A stretch of DNA of 64,000 bases, taken from the NCBI GenBank assembly GCA_947044365.1, contig OX345653.1:804501-868500 (forward strand). The letters are read 5' to 3'. Shown piece after piece: positions 56,538 to 64,000 of this stretch; the first letter of the stretch is position 1; each line of letters starts with the position of its first letter. The notes beneath the pieces were generated by a model. That model had not been told where the DNA came from. It did no database searches and saw only the letters and a program-made list of their open reading frames with translations. The stretch comes from Petrosia ficiformis (Eukaryota > Porifera > Demospongiae > Haplosclerida > Petrosiidae). The position numbers and the translations under genes were made by a program.

Positions 56538-58366
56538 TTAATGAGAGTGGTCGTTACCTAATACATCTATTGATGTACCACTCCCAGTCATAAATAACTG
56601 TGTTAAGGACTCAAGCATGGCACCATGTCCCACTTTACCAGTTAACACAGTAACCTCATTCCCAGTCTCAGGAATAGACAGGTTCCCATTATGAAGCATA
56701 ATTTGGGAATCTGGTTGAGTGGATGTAGCTGAAGTGAATGCATGTAGAAGCTCTGAAGTGGAGAACTGTGGATTTAATGAATCTCCTGTACTAAAGGGAG
56801 ACATGACATCATCTAATCTCCTGGACTGTCCTCTCTCCATGGCAACGGCAACAATTGGAATAGGAGAGGTAGTATCTGTTACTTGTATAGACTCAATCGT
56901 ATTCATTGAGACCTCCGTGTCGTCACAGAGCATGAAACTATCCTGTCGATCAGAAGGTGTAATGGGCGGTTCTTGAATATTACCGTACTCATCTTCCACA
57001 TCTTTGTGAAGAAGTCGGCAATGATCAGCAAATCGCGTGAGGTCATGAAATATCTCGCTGCAGTGTTTACACTTGTGGACTCTATCACGTCTGTGAGCAT
57101 GTATATGAGCACGTAAGTAATCCCCTCTGGCGTACCGACGACCACAAATATGACAAGCAAATGGTTTCTCCCCGGTATGAATTCTTATGTGCCGTCGTAG
57201 ATGGGTGGAGCGTATAAATTTACGACCACAAACCTCACACACAAATGGCCGTTCAACATCTGCTAAATTTCTTTTGTTACTTTCTCGCTGTTCTGTATTC
57301 ATATCCGATATTAGGATCTGAGAGACCACTTTATTGGCTTCCATTTGCAGTAACTCCTCTGGAGTGAGTTCCTGAGAGTCTTCAGGAGTAGCAACGGAAG
57401 CTAAAAGATGGAGGTTAGTACCAAGACTGGTATCCTCCACACCAGACTGGGGAGAAGTTTCAGAAGGGAACTTCAACTGAGGGGTAAGAGGTGGAGTTTG
57501 GGAAGGTGCTTGACCTGCTGGTGGGTGGTTTTTACGCCTGTGACGATCCAGATGAGAAGCACGATCGAATTCTTCCCCACAAAGAAGACATTTGTGTAAT
57601 ACCTCGCCGTGTAATATAGAATGGCGATTGAGATGGTCTGCACGATTGAAACGTTTTCCACATACTTGGCAAAGAAATTTTTTATTTTCTGGGTCTGAGT
57701 GAGTCAAAATGTGCCTCTGGAACTTGTGTAGATAACTAAACATCTCACCACAAACCTGACAAGACACGATGAGCTCCTTATCCTGACCAGGAGTTACAGC
57801 GTATGTGTTCTGTTGCACAGAAAGAACAGAATGATTCATTTGTTGTATAAAGGCAAGACGCTGACTAGGCAGAGCATAGCTGGATATCAAGTCATTCAAA
57901 AACGTTCCATCGGGGCTGGTAAGAGTTAATTTAACAACAGAATGATCTTTCTTTGCGTCGATTTGCGTCTCAAGTTGGAAAAAATCCTCTACGCGAGTAA
58001 AATCAACTTCTGTTGATCCTTCACCCTCTAATTCATTTAAATGAAAATATGAATTTGGTTCAGAAGTTATTGGCAAACTGGGTGAAGGGATATCTGATAT
58101 GCTTGTTAAATGCTCTGGAGGTCCTGCAATAAGTTTCAAAGGACCTCCTGTTGCAAGGAAGGATGATTTCACAAGCAGTAATTTCTGATCTTGTGAACCA
58201 ATAAGTTGTTCAGCACCTGCTTGGAGATGACGATAATGAAGTAATTTTAATAATTTGATGAATACAGCTTACCTGGTCGCTCTAATTCATATACCAATGC
58301 AGCTCTCAACCTGTCACCAACAGCAGATTGAACTCTCTGCCTTGTAGCAAGAAATCGACGTGGCAT
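56538..58366 (-). CDS. C2H2 zinc-finger protein with SNAG-like N-terminus, 2 exons
   Basis: Exons 58,273-58,366 and 56,538-58,216 give 590 aa. The N-terminus [10 protein letters not shown] resembles the SNAG repressor motif (MPRSFLVK type), which recruits LSD1/CoREST in GFI1 and Snail proteins. Six C2H2 fingers come in two groups: residues about 184-262 ([24 protein letters not shown]) and about 358-435 ([24 protein letters not shown]). The linker between fingers 4 and 5 is the canonical HTGEKPF. The rest is acidic and serine/threonine/proline-rich. Probably a nuclear DNA-binding regulator. I cannot assign it to a named orthologue. Confidence 0.85.
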
Positions 58367-58562
58367 GACTTGTGTATACTGTAAGAGATATATACACACA
58401 AAAATGACAAATGGCTACAATTTAAACAAGTTTGAAATTAATTGTATTATGGGATAGATATAAAAACTATGGATTCTTCCACAATAGCACTCCACTAAGA
58501 TCTTGAATGACTCAAAACTTACAATACACTAACTTCCACATTTTTTTGGGCTTAGCTATAAA

Positions 58563-58778
58563 ATGTTCACGGCCAGCCATCATTGTGAATGTGGGCGAGA
58601 AATGGCTGAGCGCTTTACGCGATCACTGCGAATGTACAGTAATCTGCATATTTGCACTTACAATGGAGAACGGGATGACTCCCACTTCTATTGGGACTTC
58701 TCACACAGCTCCGATATAAATGAAACAGCCCAGAACTCAGCCAAGGGTAAGCGCCTATCTCAGGGCATCATTGATTGA
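58563..58778 (+). other. GC-richer segment with a 71-codon frame
   Basis: Lies between the start of the C2H2 gene and the end of the UBE4 gene. The frame (MFTASHHCECGREMAERFTR onward) includes a possible donor at AAGG|GTAAGC. No family is recognised. It may instead be the CpG-bearing promoter or 5' UTR of the C2H2 gene on the other strand. Confidence 0.2.
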
Positions 58779-58928
58779 CCCTATGGCATGCAGAATCGAT
58801 AAATATGAGGGCGGGACGATTTGTTTTAACCAATCAGATACCTTATCGCAAAATCACCATGGCAACAAATTAAATATGTAATTTTGTGTAACAATGAGAT
58901 AACTACAATAACTGGAAAGACATTTTAA

Positions 58929-61900
58929 TTATAATAGTAATCCTCTTGATCTTTTCCATTCTTCTATTTTAGTACGTAATTCAAAATCAGGTTCCAGCAT
59001 ATCCAGACTCAATGGTTGTCGATTAAATGGATCATACGGATTATTTAGAAGGTGTCGGACTATAATGGGACGATCAACCACTACTCCACTGGGAAGTTTT
59101 ACAGGATCATTCATCAATGTATCCATCAACGGATCTAGAAGAGATTTATAATAATATAAAGTTTTTTTTCCAAAAATGTTTAGTAAGGTGTAGAATACCA
59201 CTTTGTACACTGAGAAAAAAAAACTCGTGTGTTAATTATTTCATGAGGCGTGACTCATAACATTTTTGAAAAGGGAGTGGACATATTAATGAAAAAGGTG
59301 GATCAAGGCAGTGCTGTAAACTCATAGTTATTGATGAAGCATTCACTACCTCTTGTGAACACAACATAATCACAAGAGGTGTGGTCTCAATAAGACACTC
59401 ATATAGTAGTATGATCGTAAAGATCACACCTTGAGTGCTGTGCTATCCATAATGCACTCTTTAACTGGTTCACATAATGACACAAAAACTTGAGTTTCTT
59501 TGCCTTGTGTCAATGCATTGTATTGTAAACTCCATACGATTCCTTCAACATCATCAGATGTAATGCAACATGAGGATACAATCTGATTCTATCCTTTGTG
59601 TCGGCTGCATTGCATATGGACCAATCCAGTTTTCAGAATTTTATCACAGACGCAACACTTCATTATGTGAACCCAGCCTTATGTAAGGTAAATGTGGTAT
59701 GTAGATAGATATATATATATATATGCAGTTTTAATTTGCCTTTGAAATCTTCAGGAATGTCTCCTATTTCTATCTCTTTCTTCATACAAGCAACAGCTTC
59801 TTCTTCAACTCTATGAGCAAATTCTTGAAAGCGTAGAATGGTTTCCTGCAGTTACACAAAACATCAAGTCATCTGTCACTAATATTCATTTATTCCATTG
59901 AAGTGACATGTGGTATGTGATATTTAATTAATGAACAATTTCTCACATTGACACTCTTCTATCAACTAATTATATCACACAGGTGTTTAACAACCCTGTA
60001 ATATCTAATATGAGTATCTTAAATTTAGTTTGGAATGATCAACAGCTTTTTACCAGCATCAATTTGATCCTGCACGTTTTTTTTTTGTGTATGTGAAATT
60101 TCAATCGATTGAGTTACAGTATTAACCTTATGACATTCAACTACATATATTATAGTACATATAAGTTATTGAGTTACAGTATAATCATGTATTAACCTTA
60201 TCACATTAAACTATACAATATATTACACATAAAGTCATCATATCCTAATTTTGAGGTCATTGTGAATGTGAACAGATTTCTAAGTCTGCTAACATGTTTC
60301 CATTTTAATTATGTAATAATATTGGAAGTTAGAGAGACTAGTTTATAACTTCCTAGTTAAGTGGCAGATACTGCATATATGATATGTATACACAATTACT
60401 AGCTTGAAGGCTATAATGAAGTATAGAATGAAGTCAATGCACACAAATTCTATTGTACTGAAATAATTATATTTCACTATTGATGTGTAATACGTATCGA
60501 TATATCGTAATGTTTTCATTCAATATTGTGATATAATATTGAATCGCTTAGTTTGACACACTTGAGAGGGCAGATCTTGTTTTATACCTGATTGTAAAAG
60601 GTTATTCTACCCTCGTGCTAAAGATTATATTTCAGAGACCGCATGTACCCACCTCCTTTTTAATTCCTCTATTGTATAGTTTTTTGATGCACTCATCAAA
60701 CAGTTCTTTGCGATAAGAGCGATCATCTGTGGCTACAGCTCTAACTAGAGTGTATCCATCCAAGTGAAGATACAAGTCAGTTAATAGATCAAGAAGATGT
60801 TTAGGAGAGAAGCTGTACTTTTCCGGATCCTTAACCTATTTAGGAAAAGGAAGAATGAGTAGATGGATGGATGGATGGATGGATGAACGAATGGTTGACA
60901 GATGGAATAATGGATGGAAGGATGGATGGATTGATGAGATGGAAGCATGGATGAATGAAAGAATGGTTGACAGATGGAAGGATGGATGGATGGATTGATG
61001 AGAAGAAAGAATGGATGGATGGATGAATGGATGGATGGATGAATGAATGGATGAACAAATGGATGAGATGGAAGAATGGATGGATGGATGAATGGATGGA
61101 TGGATGAATAGATGGACAAATGGTTGACAGTCGTCACTCTTTTAAACTGAACAAGCATAACTTAATTACATTTGAAGTGGTAAAATCAACACTAAATATC
61201 AAAATCTAACATAATGAAGAAAATGAGAAATGTTAAATGTTACCTTGAGTCCACTACATTTAGGTCCACATAACTGTTGTAAATTGAAATTGAGCATTGA
61301 ACTAACACGAACAGCCATTTCCTGCGATAATGAACAGTATTATAATAGTGTTTAAATACTATTTAGTATTTATTAACCAACACCTCTAAACTCATAAACT
61401 CCATGAGACAAAACATACATATTGACTTTTAAAAGTGTAATATTGTTTATGCTAATGAAACATCTAAAAGGTTATTTCTTCATACAAGAAGTTAAAAAAT
61501 AATGTTATATTTACATATAGTCTCTTATGGTATAAGAATTATGTTAGGAGTACTGACATTATATCAAGACTTCTACCATCTTAGAGCCCAGTGTGGCTCA
61601 ATGGAATTACTTCATCAGTCCAGGAAGCATCCTGTGTGTTATCGCTGAAACAAGGTGGGTGACTAGTCGCTAAATTCCCGATCAGTGAACTTAGAATACA
61701 ATATTTATGTTAAGTATTATACTATTTTGAATGTGTAATATAGCTACAATACTATCCATATATGAAGTAACGACCCTTCTAATTTCAAACTGTATATACA
61801 AAAATAAGGACCACTTTTGTTCCTGAGTTATAACAGAGAAATACATCGCACAGGAATTCGTAGCGATTCTTTATTGTTGTAATGAGAAGTGATTTGTCAC

Positions 61901-63638
61901 TTACTGGTCGTAGAAATGGCTGTTTGATTTCTTTAGTAAGATAATGAAATGTTTGAAGTGTTTCTGTTGCTAATGTTAAGTAAGATCGACACTGTCTTTC
62001 ATCTTGAGCTAACTGGTGAAGACGAGATTGCTGTAATTCCTGAAAGAAGATAGAATAAAAAAATGGAAAGAACATAATAGATTACGAATGTACAGAGGGG
62101 CTGGGGAATTGATCAGCCCGTGCTCCTAGGGGGTCTAGGATATGATCCACCACCAGGGAATTTAGGCCCTATGAGGTTGCTTTTGGTGGCTTCTGGCTGA
62201 GGCCTAAGAGGCTTGTAGCTAGCTGATGTTGTTATTTAATCAGTATTAAACTTTGGAAATTCAAAGCCCCAGCTAATCAAGGGTGCTCCTCCCCCAAACC
62301 TTTTATACAGAGAAGGAACAGATGAAAAAAATCTATGCAAGGATGAAAGAGGCCGACAGAATATCAGAGAGAGAGGAATAATAAGTGATCTTTTAATCTA
62401 ACTCGTGGTTGGCTGTTCCATGTTTGTTGGTCTTTCATGGCTTCTTGTGTCTCATGAATAGCTTTGAGAGCATCTAATGACTCGTCCAATAGAAATGTAG
62501 TATCGTTAATTAACATGTTAACAAAACGAAGAAACGGGGCATCATCTTTTGTGTTCCTAAAATAAGAAAGCAGGATAGATGATGTCAGAGATTGTGTATC
62601 ATGTTTTTAATGAAGCTATTGAACAATCATATAATATTATTATTTAAAAAATAATGAAAATCCCACACATTCTTCATGACATTACTGTAATGAAGTGACT
62701 ATTTGTATTGAAAACTAATAATGCTTTTCACAAAACAGATAATACTTTTGTACAAATCTAATAATTGCTACAACAAACAGCTATTGAGTAATGTACTACA
62801 TGCCCTCTTCAATACTAAATACAACATGAGAAGTAATAATTATTCAATTTATGTACATTCAATCTATCCTGTATTCCATATGTATGAACAAAACCAGAAA
62901 GTTTTGACTAGCAAGTTACACAACACACAGTACATCAAGTAATACCTACAATGCCTGTTGTTTACAAATGTTACCATATTCTATTTTGGTAGCATATAGG
63001 CTTTGCATGGATAGGGTTTCTATCCTAGTACTATACTATACAGTACCATATATGCTCTAATTTTGAGTGCTTACATAAACCACAAGCCAAAATGAACACT
63101 CCGTACACTGATGAGTGCTTCTGAGGTCGCTAATTAGTTTTTTATATTTGTAAACTATACATGAAGTCGTGGTCTAGTCAACCCTTCAAATGGAGTCTTT
63201 ATTTATTTATAAATGTCACATGACATTGTGAATTTACCTGATACATGTCACATGATATTGTATATAGATAATGGATTTACCTGATACATGTCACATAATA
63301 TTGTATGTAGATAATGAATTTACATACTTTACTTTATACATGTCACATGATACTATATATTGATATTGATTTACTTTATAAATGTCACATGATATTGTAT
63401 ATAGATATGGAATTTACATACTTTACTTTATACATGTCACATGATATTATATATTGATAATGAATTACTTTATAAATGTCACATGATATTATATATAGAT
63501 AATGAATTAACCTGCTTTCCTTTATAAATGTCTGTCTATGTTCCATCATATTCCAAAGGTGACGTAGAATAACAGAAATATGATAACGTACACTAAATTT
63601 ATCAAAAAACTCGTTACTTCCTCCCATATTCTCACAAT
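58929..63638 (-). CDS. UBE4B: Ubiquitin conjugation factor E4 (UBE4B/UFD2-like), 3' part, U-box
   Basis: UFD2-type E4 enzymes elongate ubiquitin chains with p97/VCP. Seven exons are in the window: 63,512-63,638, 62,403-62,556, 61,905-62,039, 61,244-61,321, 60,653-60,835, 59,740-59,845 and 58,929-59,134; the gene continues beyond 64,000 and the start is not seen. The UFD2 core is clear: [52 protein letters not shown], and [14 protein letters not shown]. The C-terminal U-box reads [41 protein letters not shown]. Closer to UBE4B than UBE4A by these motifs, from memory. The intron between the last two exons appears to have a GC donor. Confidence 0.93.
59465..59676. mobile_element. ~212-bp MITE-like element in a UBE4 intron
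   Basis: The inverted ends CTGGTTCACATAATGA and TCATTATGTGAACCCAG are about 200 bp apart. The interior has a second inverted pair around TGTGTCAATGCATTGTA and GGCTGCATTGCATA. No coding capacity. Confidence 0.6.
59995..60285. repeat. Dispersed ~220-bp repeat, copy 3 of 3
   Basis: In a UBE4 intron. Same ordered words as 46,845-47,090, but GAGTTACAGTATAA...ATTAACCTTAT is internally duplicated (near 60,115 and 60,175). Confidence 0.7.
60855..61130. repeat. GGAT tetranucleotide array in a UBE4 intron
   Basis: GGATGGATGGATGAATG-type repeats with a higher-order unit containing GGTTGACAGATGGAA. The serine/histidine/proline-rich minus-strand frames over it are artefacts. Confidence 0.9.
62090..62330. 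other. GC-richer intronic segment, unidentified
   Basis: Lies between UBE4 exons. The composition (GGGGCTGGGGAATTGATCAG, CCCCAGCTAATCAAGG) contrasts with its AT-rich surroundings, and CCCCAGC/GGGGCTGGGG at the two ends hint at inverted repeats. Probably a transposon fragment; not resolved. Confidence 0.3.
63185..63500. repeat. ~50-60-bp tandem repeats in a UBE4 intron
   Basis: Six or seven degenerate copies of TGTCACATGATATTGTATAT followed by AGATAATGAATTTAC and a variable CTTTATA part, running up to the exon at 63,512. Confidence 0.85.
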
Positions 63639-64000
63639 CTGAGTGGATAATAATAAATGTATTAATATGAGCCTAGTATACAATGAATCTCATTATAAAG
63701 GACACCTTGGGACTTGTTGAATCGTACTTTAAACGGAAGTGGTGTTTATTCATACACAAATGTATTTTATTGGGACAAATACAATGTCTTTATTCGAGTA
63801 GATGAGTATCCTTAATCAGAGGTTCCACTCTAGTGCAGTGTTGTTTAACTATAACTCTACTGTAATAACTATAACTAACTAAAATGGAGTTTAGCTAATA
63901 ATAGGCACTTTGAGTTTATGAGTGAGTGCCAGAGTCATGAAGGAGAATCCAACTGTATAGATCCAGCAGTTTAATCACATTACCACATAAGGAAGTATAT
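63639..64000. other. UBE4 intron reaching the window edge
   Basis: No exon recognised. A copy of the TAACTATAACTAACTAAAA repeat lies at 63,838-63,905. Confidence 0.5.

Noticed and set aside
60781..61158. Ser/His/Pro/Ile-rich frames on the minus strand
   Set aside because: Artefacts of the GGAT tetranucleotide array between UBE4 exons.
61575..61680. tRNA-like or SINE sequence (TGTGGCTCAATGGA)
   Set aside because: Only an A-box-like string is present; no B-box or tRNA fold follows.

Overview
The window is animal nuclear DNA: AT-rich, with many short GT-AG introns, no operon-like bacterial structure, and conserved metazoan genes (PEX5, PDE6D, DPH5, PHB2, a polyhomeotic-like gene, a UBE4/UFD2 gene). 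Genes are very tightly packed, with start codons of divergent genes tens of bases apart and 59 bp between two same-strand genes. Together with abundant small DNA-transposon relics and the style of the proteins, this fits a compact basal-metazoan genome. A demosponge is my best inference, but that is not proven by anything here.

Left third (1-25,020). The minus-strand gene PEX5, the peroxisomal import receptor, runs from 25,020 to 17,180. I could rebuild it as 17 exons giving an uninterrupted 572-codon frame. Its 3' half (exons 13-17) and the neighbouring plus-strand small gene have been copied leftward twice, as two ~6.8-kb tandem blocks (about 1-6,410 and 6,823-13,471). Both PEX5 copies are broken: they share one frameshift and each carries private lesions. 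Between PEX5 and the blocks lies a small plus-strand gene (15,694-16,993) built from tandemly repeated, phase-symmetric exons that each encode a half-RING-like zinc-binding motif. The blocks also hold degenerate arrays coding for an ETxEQR motif, tRNA-derived SINEs and several MITEs.

Middle (25,021-41,300). PDE6D, a prenyl-binding chaperone, is divergent from PEX5 with only 52 bp between the two ATGs. It is followed by two tandem paralogues, 1,331 and 1,342 aa, with a PH domain, a WW-like domain without its tryptophans, a long glycine-rich collagen-like tract and a large conserved C-terminal half. I do not recognise this family. The paralogues are almost identical in exon 2 but clearly diverged in exon 1, and both carry an intron after the stop codon.

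Right third (41,301-64,000). In order: a secreted cysteine-rich protein with a carboxypeptidase-regulatory-like domain (minus), DPH5 (plus, diphthamide synthesis), PHB2 (plus, mitochondrial prohibitin, with a U12-type AT-AC intron), a small mitochondrial inner-membrane protein resembling COX6A at its membrane anchor (minus), a compact polyhomeotic-like protein with an FCS zinc finger and a SAM domain (plus), a six-finger C2H2 protein with a SNAG-like N-terminus (minus), and the 3' part of a UBE4/UFD2 ubiquitin-chain elongation factor with its U-box (minus, 5' end outside the window).

These genes belong to unrelated housekeeping and chromatin pathways; their packing looks like genome compaction rather than a functional cluster. 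The parts I find least explained by known biology are the half-RING exon array with its decaying copies and the PH/WW-like/Gly-rich paralogue pair.
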